A DNA stretch of 64,000 bases, from the NCBI GenBank assembly GCA_903884655.1, contig CAISFO010000008.1:1-64000 (forward strand), written 5' to 3'. Origin of the DNA: an uncultured Holophagaceae bacterium (lineage in GTDB: Bacteria; Acidobacteriota; Holophagae; Holophagales; Holophagaceae). Shown piece by piece: positions 17,388 through 25,883 of the stretch. Numbering within the stretch: the first letter of the stretch is position 1; each line of letters begins with the position of its first letter. The notes beneath the pieces are model-generated. The model was not told the origin of the DNA. It searched no databases and saw nothing but the letters and a program-made list of their open reading frames with translations. Made by a program: the position numbers and the translations under genes.

Positions 17388-17404
17388 GGCCTGCCCCGCA
17401 GGCC
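17388..17404. terminator. Short hairpin between convergent era and carbonic anhydrase genes
   Basis: GGCCTGC and GCAGGCC form a 7-bp stem with loop CCC in the 144-base gap between two converging genes. There is no T-run on either side, so terminator function is only suggested. Confidence 0.35.
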
Positions 17405-17425
17405 GCATCGCGATCCGGCGGTCGG

Positions 17426-18097
17426 CTAGATCGAGAGGTCCGTGGCGCGGTGTTCGGCGTCGAGGGGAGTGAGGCCCACGGTGCCCGTGACCGAGGTGTA
17501 CTGGCCCCGTTCGGGGTCGAAGGCGAAGACTTCGCCGGTCTCGATCTTGTAGACCCAGGCATGCAGATGGAGCATGCCGCTGGCCATGGCCTTGGCCACC
17601 GACGGATGGCGCCGCAGGTTGTCCAACTGGACGAGCACGTTTTCCTCGACGGTGGCATGGAGAAGGTCATGGCCTTTCAGATGGCCGTAGCTTTCCCAGA
17701 TGATCTGCTCTGTGGCGCGGGCATGGGCCAGCCAGGCTTTCGTGGCTGGGAGTTCGCTCAGTTCCCCCGGCTCCAGCAACGCTTTCATGGCGCCGCAGTT
17801 CGAGTGCCCGCAGATGATGATGTCCTTCACGCGTAGGCTCTGCACGGCGAATTCGATGCCTGCCGCCATCCCGCCCATGCTCTCGTAAGGAGGGATGAGG
17901 TTGCCGACGTTGCGCAGGATGAACAGTTCACCCGGCTGGGTCTGGGTGATCAGGTTTGGACTGATGCGGGAGTCGGAACAGGTGATGAACAGGGTTTCCG
18001 GGGTCTGATCCTGGTGGTCCAGGCGCTCGAAGAGCTCCCGGTGGGAACTGAAGATCTGAGTCTGGAACTGGTGGATGCCCTGGACGAGTCTCTGCAT
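17426..18097 (-). CDS. can: Beta-class carbonic anhydrase
   Basis: A 223-aa zinc enzyme interconverting CO2 and bicarbonate. The zinc ligands C40, H98 and C101 appear in TCSDSR and CGHSNCGA, and the D42-R44 dyad in CSDSR is intact. LRNVGNLIPP and the C-terminal helices are typical. It supplies bicarbonate for carboxylases. It converges on era and ends 34 bases before the start side of a separate ABC ATPase region on the same strand. The symbol follows E. coli Can. Confidence 0.94.
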   Translation of the reverse strand: MQRLVQGIHQFQTQIFSSHRELFERLDHQDQTPETLFITCSDSRISPNLITQTQPGELFILRNVGNLIPPYESMGGMAAGIEFAVQSLRVKDIIICGHSNCGAMKALLEPGELSELPATKAWLAHARATEQIIWESYGHLKGHDLLHATVEENVLVQLDNLRRHPSVAKAMASGMLHLHAWVYKIETGEVFAFDPERGQYTSVTGTVGLTPLDAEHRATDLSI

Positions 18098-18130
18098 CCA
18101 AGGATTCTACCTGAGGTAAGGCCCCTGCTC

Positions 18131-18862
18131 CTAGAGACTCAGGTTCGCCAGGTGTTCTTCCGACGTGATGGGGGTGTTCGGCTCGTCATGGATGATCTTG
18201 CCGTCACGGAGCTTCACGATCCGGTGGGCATGGCGGGCGATATCTTCCTCATGGGTGACGATGATGATGGTGTTGCCCTTCTGATAGAGATCTTCAAACA
18301 GGGCCATGATTTCGATGCTGGTCTTCGAATCCAAGGCGCCTGTGGGTTCGTCCGCCAGAAGGATCGAGGGGTCGTTCACCAGTGCGCGGGCGATGGCCAC
18401 CCGCTGCCGCTGGCCGCCGGAAAGCTGGTTGGGCATGTGGTCGCTGCGCGTGCCCAGGCCCACATTTTCCAGGGCTTTCTGGGCCATCTGGTGCCGCTCG
18501 TCGGGCTTCTTGCCCGCGTAGATCAGGGGCAGCTCCACGTTCTGCAGAGCGGTGGTGCGGGCCAGCAGATTGAAGGTCTGGAAGACGAAGCCGATCTCCT
18601 CGTTGCGGATCTTGGCCAGGTCATCATCGGTCATGGCGGACGCCAGCTTGCCGTTCAGTTCATAGGTGCCATGGGTAGGCGTGTCCAGGCAGCCGATGAC
18701 GTTCATCATGGTGGACTTGCCGGATCCCGAGGGACCCATGATGGCCACGTACTCCCCTCGGCGGATCTCCATGGAGACGCCATCCAGGGCCCGGACCTCC
18801 ATATCGCCCATCTGGTAGAACTTGGTGATGTCGGTGAGTCGGATCAGCGGCGCCTCGGTCAT
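18131..18862 (-). CDS. ABC transporter ATP-binding protein, MacB/LolD type
   Basis: A 243-aa ATPase. Walker A is GPSGSGKST, the Q-loop is FVFQTFNLL, the signature is LSGGQRQR, Walker B is [12 protein letters not shown], and the H-loop is VTHE. The [19 protein letters not shown] and GCLDTPTHG segments are characteristic of the MacB/LolD/FtsE class, which drives mechanotransmission rather than import. No permease gene is adjacent in the window, so its membrane partner is encoded elsewhere. It is followed by carbonic anhydrase 33 bases downstream on the same strand. Confidence 0.92.
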   Translation of the reverse strand: MTEAPLIRLTDITKFYQMGDMEVRALDGVSMEIRRGEYVAIMGPSGSGKSTMMNVIGCLDTPTHGTYELNGKLASAMTDDDLAKIRNEEIGFVFQTFNLLARTTALQNVELPLIYAGKKPDERHQMAQKALENVGLGTRSDHMPNQLSGGQRQRVAIARALVNDPSILLADEPTGALDSKTSIEIMALFEDLYQKGNTIIIVTHEEDIARHAHRIVKLRDGKIIHDEPNTPITSEEHLANLSL

Positions 18863-19005
18863 GGATTCCTCAATGGGCCCCGTGGGGTTGTTTCATCTTC
18901 GCAGATGTGGAGACCCAGGTTTAGGGAAGCGGGTTGAGTCCTCTCGCCATCGGGAGAACACGGGAATTGTGCCCAACAAGGTCCGCCACGCCACGGAGGC
19001 GGCTC

Positions 19006-20145
19006 CTAGACCTCAACCTCGATCAGCACGGCCAGGCCCAAACCCCCGCCAATGCCCAGGGTGGCCACACCAAGACCGCCCCCGCGCTGTCTCAGTTGAT
19101 GGACCAGGGTACAGACAATGCGCGCGCCGGTGGCGCCGATGGGATGGCCAAGGGCAACGCCTCCTCCCGCCACGTTCAGCCGCTCGGATGGGATCGACAG
19201 CTGCCGTTGGCACACCAGCAACTGGGCCGAGAATGCCTCGTTCAGCTCCCACAGGTCGATGTCGGAGACCGCCAGGCCGTGGGCTGCGAGCAGCCGCCGG
19301 ACAGCTGGTACCGGTGCTTCGCCCATGTCGAGGGGATCCACTCCCGCTTCGCTCCAGCCCAGGAGCCGGGCCAGCGGCTGGCTGTCGCCGATCTGCTCCC
19401 TTCTTGCCATCAACAATGCTGCGGCGCCGTCGGACATGGCGGACGCGTTGCCGGCGGTGACTTGGCCTGCGGCGTCGAAAACAGGTGCAAGGCGGCCCAG
19501 GGCCTCGATGGTGACGCCTGGGCGGATCGATTCGTCCCGGTTCAGCCTTGGGTGGGACACGTATTCGGCCCCGAAGTCCGCTGCCGTGGCTCGGCGGTGG
19601 CTTTCGGCTGCCCCGGCATCTGCCTCCAGTCGGGTGATGCCCCGTTTGGCCACCAGCCGCTCGATGGTTTCACCCATCAGCAGGCCGGTCACGGGGCACT
19701 GGAGGCCATCCAGGTGCATGACATCGGGGAGCTGGCGGTGACCCATGCGGAACCCCCAGCGCAAGCCGGGCACCAGATGCGGTGTATCGGACATGGCCTC
19801 GCTGCCTCCCGCAAGTACCGGCGTCCCACCACCTTCAAGCCGCTGCGCCGCGAGGATGAGCGCCTGGAGGCTGGAGCCACAGGCCATGTTGATGGTGAAG
19901 GCGGCGGTGTCCTGGGGCAGGCCCCCCCTCAATGCCAGGGTGCGGGCGGGATTCATGCCCTGCGTATGGTTGCGGGCCATGCCCCAGATCAGACACCTGG
20001 GCTGGGGCAGGGTGGGGTCCGAGGTGATGACCTCGATTACATTCAGGCCCAGGCTGACGGCGCCCAACCCGGCCAGGCTTCCGCCATAACGTCCCTGAGG
20101 CAGCCTGCGGGCGGACAGGAAAACCACATCGCCGGGATGCTTCAT
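19006..20145 (-). CDS. Thiolase-family protein lacking the second catalytic Cys
   Basis: A 379-aa thiolase of acetyl-CoA acetyltransferase type. The nucleophile is intact at C89 (NMACGSS), and NEAFSAQ and GHPIGATGAR supply the active-site Asn and His. The C-terminal motif, normally CxGGGxG, reads LGIGGGLG, so the Cys acting as general acid/base is Gly364 (codon GGC). Claisen condensation or thiolysis could therefore be impaired or altered. The C-terminal stop is TAG at the far end of the motif, so the end is not truncated. Its ATG overlaps the stop of the upstream SanA-like gene as ATGA. Substrate chain length is unknown. Confidence 0.85.
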   Translation of the reverse strand: MKHPGDVVFLSARRLPQGRYGGSLAGLGAVSLGLNVIEVITSDPTLPQPRCLIWGMARNHTQGMNPARTLALRGGLPQDTAAFTINMACGSSLQALILAAQRLEGGGTPVLAGGSEAMSDTPHLVPGLRWGFRMGHRQLPDVMHLDGLQCPVTGLLMGETIERLVAKRGITRLEADAGAAESHRRATAADFGAEYVSHPRLNRDESIRPGVTIEALGRLAPVFDAAGQVTAGNASAMSDGAAALLMARREQIGDSQPLARLLGWSEAGVDPLDMGEAPVPAVRRLLAAHGLAVSDIDLWELNEAFSAQLLVCQRQLSIPSERLNVAGGGVALGHPIGATGARIVCTLVHQLRQRGGGLGVATLGIGGGLGLAVLIEVEV

Positions 20146-20825
20146 CGGCTCGGCTCCCAGTCATCGGGCGTGGGTTCCCTGGGGCCGAGCCTTGTATCCG
20201 GGGGATACCAGGCGTTCCACAGGGCCAGGTGTCGGGCGATGTACTCCCTAGCCCAGAAGCGCAGCCGTGAGGACCAGGGGCGGCCGTCGGTGCTGGCCGG
20301 AACGCCCCAGGCGACGAGACCCATTCGCTCCGCGAGGTAGAGGGCCCTGGGCAAGTGAAAATCCGAGGTCACAATAACCACCTGGTGTTGGCCGAACACG
20401 GCCTGGGCCCGTTTGAGGCTGTCCCAGGTGCGAAGACCCGCGTAATCGCTGACGATGCGGGTGGGCGAAACCCCCTGCCGGATGAGCCAGCGGCGCATGG
20501 CCTGGGGCTCGTTGTAGTTGGACTGGCGGTTGTCCCCAGAGACCAGGAACCAGCGCACCTTGCCGCTTTGGTAAAGTTCGAAGGCTGTCCGGAGCCGACC
20601 TTCCAGGATCGAAGTCGGTTCACCATCCCCAAAGACGCCTGCGCCCAGCACCAGCACCGGCCCCCCCACGGCCGGCAAGCGGTCGGCCGGAAAGATCTGG
20701 AGGCGATGCATGGCGGGGAACCTTCCCAGAGTCCAGAGCAAATCTCCGAGGAGGACCAGTGCCGGGACCAGCATAAGTGGCCATCGGCGTTGCCAGCAGC
20801 GATGAAGGAAGGCGGAGATCGGCAT
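20142..20825 (-). CDS. SanA/YdcF-like DUF218 membrane protein
   Basis: A 227-aa protein with one N-terminal membrane segment (about residues 14-32) and a DUF218 domain: VLVLGAGVFGDGEPTSILEGRL, SGDNRQSNYNEPQAM, DYAGLRTWDSL and VTSDFHLPRALYLAERMGL. These are shared with SanA, linked in enterobacteria to envelope barrier function. Biochemical activity is unknown. The order SanA-like then thiolase, coupled by ATGA, does not suggest an obvious shared pathway. The gene is divergent from the large lipoprotein gene, with 36 bases between the starts. Confidence 0.82.
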   Translation of the reverse strand: MPISAFLHRCWQRRWPLMLVPALVLLGDLLWTLGRFPAMHRLQIFPADRLPAVGGPVLVLGAGVFGDGEPTSILEGRLRTAFELYQSGKVRWFLVSGDNRQSNYNEPQAMRRWLIRQGVSPTRIVSDYAGLRTWDSLKRAQAVFGQHQVVIVTSDFHLPRALYLAERMGLVAWGVPASTDGRPWSSRLRFWAREYIARHLALWNAWYPPDTRLGPREPTPDDWEPSR

Positions 20826-20861
20826 CGTGAGTTAGCATAGACCTTTCGTCCCTCAGTACCC

Positions 20862-23800
20862 ATGACCCTCCGCACCCCACGAGACCCATTGATGCCCATG
20901 AGCCTTCGACCTGTTGTTGCCTCCCGCCGGAGCCATTTGAAGAACCATCTCGGGATCCTGGCGTCCCTGGCGCTGGCCCTGGGAATGGGCAGCACCGGCT
21001 GTTTTCGTGCGACTGGAATCTCCCGGCCCGATGTGGCCGTGGAGGAGATTCCCGCCAGCGGAGGCGACCGTGTCCTGGGACTCAAGGCCACTGCAGGGCC
21101 CGGCGATTTCTTCCTCGGCAACGATTCGGTCCAGATGGCCGTGGACGGGGCGGCTTTTGGGGATAGAGCGGGCCAGTTCGGCGCACGGTCCGGCGGGGCG
21201 GTGCTCGACGTGGGCACCATCACGCTGGACCAGAGCTTCCACCGGGTTTCCGTGCCCACGGACATGCTGGAGCGACTGGGCCCTGTCGCGAATCAGGACC
21301 CCGACCTTCCATTGGCCTTCGACCGGTTCACGCCGAGCACCAATGGGGGCGGCGTACAGCTCCACATGCAGGGCTACCTCCTTGATCCCGGACACAAGCT
21401 GACGGGTGTGACCTGGGATGCCCAGGACCGCGTGTCTGGAGTGACGGCGTCGCACTTGATTTCGTTGAACAGGGCGGACGGTTTCTTCACTCTGGAAACC
21501 ACCCTCACGCCGGCCAGCGGGACCACACTCCCTGTGCTGAACCTCGGCGATTATCTCTCCCAGCATGGGGGTGGCTATCGCATCGTGGTACCGGCAGTGG
21601 CCGCGTCGGGTGGAACCGCGCTACCCGCGCCTTGGGGCGTGGACATTCCTGGCTCCGATTTCACCGCTACCACGCCTCTGCGGGCAGTTCAGACCAGCGT
21701 GAGAGCCCCCATGGTGGGTTTCATGGGCGCAGAATCTGCCGGCAGCACCTTTGACTATCACGCCTCGCTCGGCATCATGCCGCTGGACCTGCCAGCCGAT
21801 TCAGACTACGTGCTGGTGGCGTCGGATCCCCAGGCCGGACTGAAGGAGAATCGGCCGATCTTCCCCGCCCGAGTGGTGGTGGGCAGCCCGGTGACCTCTG
21901 GGCTCGTCAACGGACAATCCATCACCTACCGCCGCCGGCTCTATGTCGTGGGCGGTCCCAGCAACTCTTCCCTACTTCCGGCGCAGACCACGACGGTATT
22001 CAACCTGATGGCCCAGGCGCGCGCCGGATTCCGAGGCGAGAACGTCGGTTCCCTGGCCTATAACACGTTTGGCACCGCCGTCCGGGGTGGACCGCTCCAG
22101 ACCGAGTTCCGGTTCGAGCGGTACCAGTTTGTAGATCCCGATCCAAAGAACCCGTTGCCCTTCGATCCGACGGATCCCACCAACCCTGCCAGTCAGCCGC
22201 AAAACTGGTTTCTGGAGCGAGTGGAATGGCGCGAACCAGGTGAGGTTTCCTCCTCCAACGGAGCGGAGGGGATGCTCCTGCCTGCGCTGCCAGATCTCAG
22301 CCATCCACTGCTTTCTCAGCGTTACCGGATTACTGCCCGGAACGCTGGCCCATCGAGTTCAACCCTGTATCAGGGGACCAATCTTTTGGACACCACGCGT
22401 CCGAACCTGTCCACGCCCATCACGCCCTCCTCGACTCAGGCCTGGCTTGTGGCGCAGACCCTCAGTCCCGAACGGGATGACACCGTCAAACCCGTTCTCG
22501 ATTCCCTTGGCAACGTGGTTGCGTCCCGGCAGACTGTGCACGTGTTCTCGGCCCGGCAAGTGGGAACCCTGGAATTTGGAGGCCTGAACCCCCTTCGAAT
22601 CACCTTCACTGGCAATGGCGCCACCCTAGCTCCTCCAAACGTCCAGCGCTTCCGGAAGCTTTCAAGCAGCTACAGCCAGATCTACAAGGCCAAAACGCCC
22701 GTAAGCCTCAGCTTCGGGGCCTACCAGTACACCGCAGGCAACCAGGTGTTTGGCACGGCCTTCGGAGCCCAGGCCTCACCGGCAGTGATGTATTTCCCTG
22801 CCGGGGACTACCTGGCCTATGCCACGCGGGGGCCGCTGTCGCAGCTGGAGTCCCTGCCCTTCAGTGCCTTCGATGGCCAGACCGACACCAACCATGGGTT
22901 TATTGTCACGCCGCCAAGCCTGCCTCCAGGTTGGACTTCCTTCGATTTGCCGAGCCCCACTCAAGCCACCACGGGTGGTTACAACCCTGGAGAAATGCTC
23001 AGTTCGGCTGTGGCGGAGGGGGTCCAGGTGGTGGCCCGGACAGAGCAGGACCTGCTCACGGACCCGGTTGCCCTGCAGGCCGAGTTCCGGGCCGAGATCG
23101 ATATCGCCCAGGTCAGCGATGCCCAGCGCGCACCCCTCGGGAATGATCCCTTCGTGGTGGGAGCCCGCACTTCGGACCTCACCGCCACCAAATTCGGGGT
23201 TGCGACTACGCTCTTCACGTCGGCGCCCACCACCGATCGAAACGGCGGAGCCCGCCCATCCACGGGTTGGACGCTCGCAGACTTCATGACGCAGGCTCAG
23301 GGTTCCTACACGGTGGTGCACCGCCCCTATGGGCCCAGTGGCCTCTTCACGCTTCAGCAGTTCGCGCCTACCGTGCCCCTAGGGCAGGGTGTCAATGCCT
23401 GGTGGAATCAGACGGGCCCCGTCGCGCTCGGCCTTCAGCACGGTCAATTCGATGCCGTGGAACTCCTTCGGGCCCAGAGCTGGAATCCTAATGAGCTGGA
23501 CCCTGCCGCCCCCTCCGGCTGGTACGCAGAGTTCACCAAGGTCAGAGAATCCTGGTACGCCATCCTGAATCAGCAGACACCAGCCTTCTTCACGAAGGGG
23601 CTGGGACTTTCCGCGGCCCAGTACAGTCTGGATACACCTGTCGGCCTGGCCAGGACCTACCTGAACCTCGGAACCACCACGCCGCTGGCCCAGGCAGACC
23701 TGAGCATGGTGTTGGCGGCCTTGAAGAGTGGTGCCGCGGTGGCCTCCACCGGACCCATGCTGGATGTCTCGGTGGGTGGGGTTGGTCCCGGTGGGCTGGT

Positions 23801-24200
23801 CAAGGGGTCGAGCACCAGTGTCCTGACCAACGTCACGGTGGCCATCAACCTCTACGCTCCGGACTGGGTCCCGGTGGATGAGGTGCGAGTGGTGGTGAAT
23901 GGGATCCTGACATCGGTCCAGGTGAACGGTGCTGGCACGCCAGTCCAGGTCATCCCGGTAAGCGCCTTCACCTACTCGGCCTCCGACAAGCGCCTTCGGA
24001 CCGTCTCTGTGACGGTACCGCTTCCCGCCGGCAAGGATGCCTGGCTGGTGGTCGAGGCCGGTGTGCCCAGGGCACAATCCGGCAGCTACCTGCCCGGCAG
24101 CACTTGGAGCAAGATCATGCGGGGCATCTATCCCATCGCCCTCACCAACCCGATCTTTGTGGACGTGGCTGGCGACGGGTACACTCGTCCGGGACTCTGA
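20862..24200 (+). CDS. Large secreted lipoprotein with degenerate PHP (CehA/McbA-like) domain
   Basis: A 1112-aa exported protein. A positively charged N-terminus and hydrophobic core lead to STGC, so C47 is a probable lipid-attached residue; shorter starts at ATG 20892 or 20898 keep the signal. The middle is beta-rich. The C-terminal part (from about residue 685) follows CehA/McbA-type PHP hydrolases: a helix then ARTEQD where the metal motif TDHD would be (about residue 720), FDAVELL (about 862), VGLARTYLNLG, SGAAVASTGP and a final beta domain with VDEVRVVVNG. The expected HxH is IVT and other ligands are missing, so I infer no hydrolase activity. dnaB starts 13 bases downstream. The family assignment is by motif reading and needs profile comparison. 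Confidence 0.65.
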   Translation: MTLRTPRDPLMPMSLRPVVASRRSHLKNHLGILASLALALGMGSTGCFRATGISRPDVAVEEIPASGGDRVLGLKATAGPGDFFLGNDSVQMAVDGAAFGDRAGQFGARSGGAVLDVGTITLDQSFHRVSVPTDMLERLGPVANQDPDLPLAFDRFTPSTNGGGVQLHMQGYLLDPGHKLTGVTWDAQDRVSGVTASHLISLNRADGFFTLETTLTPASGTTLPVLNLGDYLSQHGGGYRIVVPAVAASGGTALPAPWGVDIPGSDFTATTPLRAVQTSVRAPMVGFMGAESAGSTFDYHASLGIMPLDLPADSDYVLVASDPQAGLKENRPIFPARVVVGSPVTSGLVNGQSITYRRRLYVVGGPSNSSLLPAQTTTVFNLMAQARAGFRGENVGSLAYNTFGTAVRGGPLQTEFRFERYQFVDPDPKNPLPFDPTDPTNPASQPQNWFLERVEWREPGEVSSSNGAEGMLLPALPDLSHPLLSQRYRITARNAGPSSSTLYQGTNLLDTTRPNLSTPITPSSTQAWLVAQTLSPERDDTVKPVLDSLGNVVASRQTVHVFSARQVGTLEFGGLNPLRITFTGNGATLAPPNVQRFRKLSSSYSQIYKAKTPVSLSFGAYQYTAGNQVFGTAFGAQASPAVMYFPAGDYLAYATRGPLSQLESLPFSAFDGQTDTNHGFIVTPPSLPPGWTSFDLPSPTQATTGGYNPGEMLSSAVAEGVQVVARTEQDLLTDPVALQAEFRAEIDIAQVSDAQRAPLGNDPFVVGARTSDLTATKFGVATTLFTSAPTTDRNGGARPSTGWTLADFMTQAQGSYTVVHRPYGPSGLFTLQQFAPTVPLGQGVNAWWNQTGPVALGLQHGQFDAVELLRAQSWNPNELDPAAPSGWYAEFTKVRESWYAILNQQTPAFFTKGLGLSAAQYSLDTPVGLARTYLNLGTTTPLAQADLSMVLAALKSGAAVASTGPMLDVSVGGVGPGGLVKGSSTSVLTNVTVAINLYAPDWVPVDEVRVVVNGILTSVQVNGAGTPVQVIPVSAFTYSASDKRLRTVSVTVPLPAGKDAWLVVEAGVPRAQSGSYLPGSTWSKIMRGIYPIALTNPIFVDVAGDGYTRPGL

Positions 24201-24213
24201 TTCAGGAGTGGTG

Positions 24214-25587
24214 ATGGCGGACTGGCTTCCGGAACGACTTCCGGAGGATATCGACGCAGAGCGGTCCTTCCTGGCCACCTGCTGTGCGCCGGGGGCTGGC
24301 CTCATCGCCAGCGAGGCGGTCTTCACCCTGGCCGAGGATGATTTTGTCCATCCAGCCCATCGCGCCGTCTTCCGGGCCCTGAGAACCCTCATCGAAGCCC
24401 AGGTCGAGGTGAACTCCCTCACGCTGAAGGATGCCCTGGACCAGGACGACAGCCTGAACAAGGTGGGCGGCTACCCGGGGCTGGTGGAACTGCTGGCAGG
24501 CGAGGATGTGGAGCGGCCCCAGGTGCTGGCGGACGTGATCCGGCGCAAGGCGAAGCTGCGTCGGCTGGTGCACCTGGGTGCCCAGCTGGTCCGTCAGGCT
24601 GCGGAAGAGGATGAAGCCCCTGAAGTGCTGGTGGACCAGACGGCCCAGAGCCTCTTCCACCTGGCTCAGGGCGATGCCAAGGCCAAGGGGCTCCTGCCCA
24701 TTCAAGCCGTCGCGAACGATGCCATGGAGCGGCTTGCGGACCGCATGGAAGGGCGGCTCTCCTCGGGCATCCGCGTCGGGTTTTCGCGTTTCGACGAACT
24801 CACCCAAGGCTTCCAGCCGGGAAACCTGATCGTGCTGGCGGCCCGGCCTGGCATCGGCAAGACAGCCCTGGCCCTGAACTGGATCCTGCGGGCAGCCCAG
24901 GAGCGAGACGGCCGTCCCGGTCACTGTGGTGCCTTTTTCAGCCTCGAGATGAGCCATGAGGAAGTCTTCATGCGCCTGCTCGCCGCCAAGAGCCAGACGA
25001 ACATGAAGGACTTGCAGTCGGGCCGGGCCAGCGGCCGGCTTGAGCATGTGATGAGAACCCGGGATGAGCTGGTCGAGATGCCCCTCTTCATTTGCGACCA
25101 GGCTTCGATCACGGTGCCCCAGATCCAGAACATGATCGTGAAGCAGGGCAGCCAGAGCAATCGTCGTGTCGAGTTTGTCATCGTGGACTACCTCCAACTG
25201 CTGAGCAGCCCGGAAAGCAGCCGGGGGGCAAAGCAGAACGAGGCGGTTCGCATCGGCGAGATCAGCCGCGGCCTGAAGCTCATGGCCAAGGATTTCGGGA
25301 TTCCCGTGGTGGTGCTTTCCCAGCTGAACCGCGAGGTGGAGCACCGTACCGGCGGCCGCCCCCAGCTCAGCGACCTCCGGGACTCTGGCGCCATCGAGCA
25401 GGACGCTGACATGGTGGCCTTCATCCACCGGAAGATGATGCCCTCTGCCACCGAGGAGCCGGATCCATCCGCGGAGCTCATCGTTGCCAAGCACCGGAAC
25501 GGGCCAACTGCGGTCATCCAGCTGCATTTCCAGGGCGAATTCGCCATGTATCGGGAGATGGTCAGAGAGACTTCGTCCTACGCCTGA
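24214..25587 (+). CDS. dnaB: Replicative DNA helicase DnaB
   Basis: A 457-aa hexameric helicase of the replication fork. The N-terminal DnaG-interacting domain starts PEDIDAERSFL. Walker A is ARPGIGKTALAL (about residues 209-220), FFSLEMS follows, Walker B is VIVDYLQLL, and the arginine-finger region includes DLRDSGAIEQDADMV. The start is ATG 24214 behind CAGGAG; GTG 24211 is possible. It sits 13 bases after an unrelated lipoprotein gene, an uncommon place for dnaB, which is usually near rplI or alr. No intein is present. Confidence 0.95.
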   Translation: MADWLPERLPEDIDAERSFLATCCAPGAGLIASEAVFTLAEDDFVHPAHRAVFRALRTLIEAQVEVNSLTLKDALDQDDSLNKVGGYPGLVELLAGEDVERPQVLADVIRRKAKLRRLVHLGAQLVRQAAEEDEAPEVLVDQTAQSLFHLAQGDAKAKGLLPIQAVANDAMERLADRMEGRLSSGIRVGFSRFDELTQGFQPGNLIVLAARPGIGKTALALNWILRAAQERDGRPGHCGAFFSLEMSHEEVFMRLLAAKSQTNMKDLQSGRASGRLEHVMRTRDELVEMPLFICDQASITVPQIQNMIVKQGSQSNRRVEFVIVDYLQLLSSPESSRGAKQNEAVRIGEISRGLKLMAKDFGIPVVVLSQLNREVEHRTGGRPQLSDLRDSGAIEQDADMVAFIHRKMMPSATEEPDPSAELIVAKHRNGPTAVIQLHFQGEFAMYREMVRETSSYA

Positions 25588-25635
25588 CGAAAACCGGCAA
25601 GCTGGACGATTTTCGCCGAAACCGCATTGAAGCTG

Positions 25636-25883
25636 TCACTCGAGTGCGAAGGTCGAAGTCCCCAGTTCCGTTCTCTGTATCGCCCCGAACGGGACGATAC
25701 GCGAGACCTCTCCTTCGCTCGCGGAGCCCGCGACAGCGTCCTACTCCAACCCGAAGGTCGAAGTCTCCAACTCCTTCTTCTCGGTATCGCCCCGAGCGGG
25801 GCGATGCGCGAGCCCACTCCTTCGTTCGTGGAGCCCGCTACAGCGTCCTACTCCAACCCGAAGGTCGAAGTCTCCAGCTCCTT
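25636..25883. repeat. About 106-bp tandem repeat (2.3 copies) overlapping the E2 gene 3' end
   Basis: The motif CGAAGGTCGAAGTC begins at 25647, 25752 and 25859, a period of 105 and 107 bases. The copy nearest the E2 gene includes its last 12 codons and stop codon; a second near-complete copy and a third diverged partial copy lie downstream on the minus strand. Each full copy holds an inverted repeat (ATCGCCCC-GAGC-GGGGCGAT at about 25785-25804, and a related one at 25679-25700). Differences in the second copy keep the hairpin as RNA on the E2 strand through a U-G pair. No T-run follows. Confidence 0.85.

Noticed and set aside
25636..25883. CRISPR array
   Set aside because: Only two to three copies, period about 106, no short constant repeat with variable spacers, and no cas genes.
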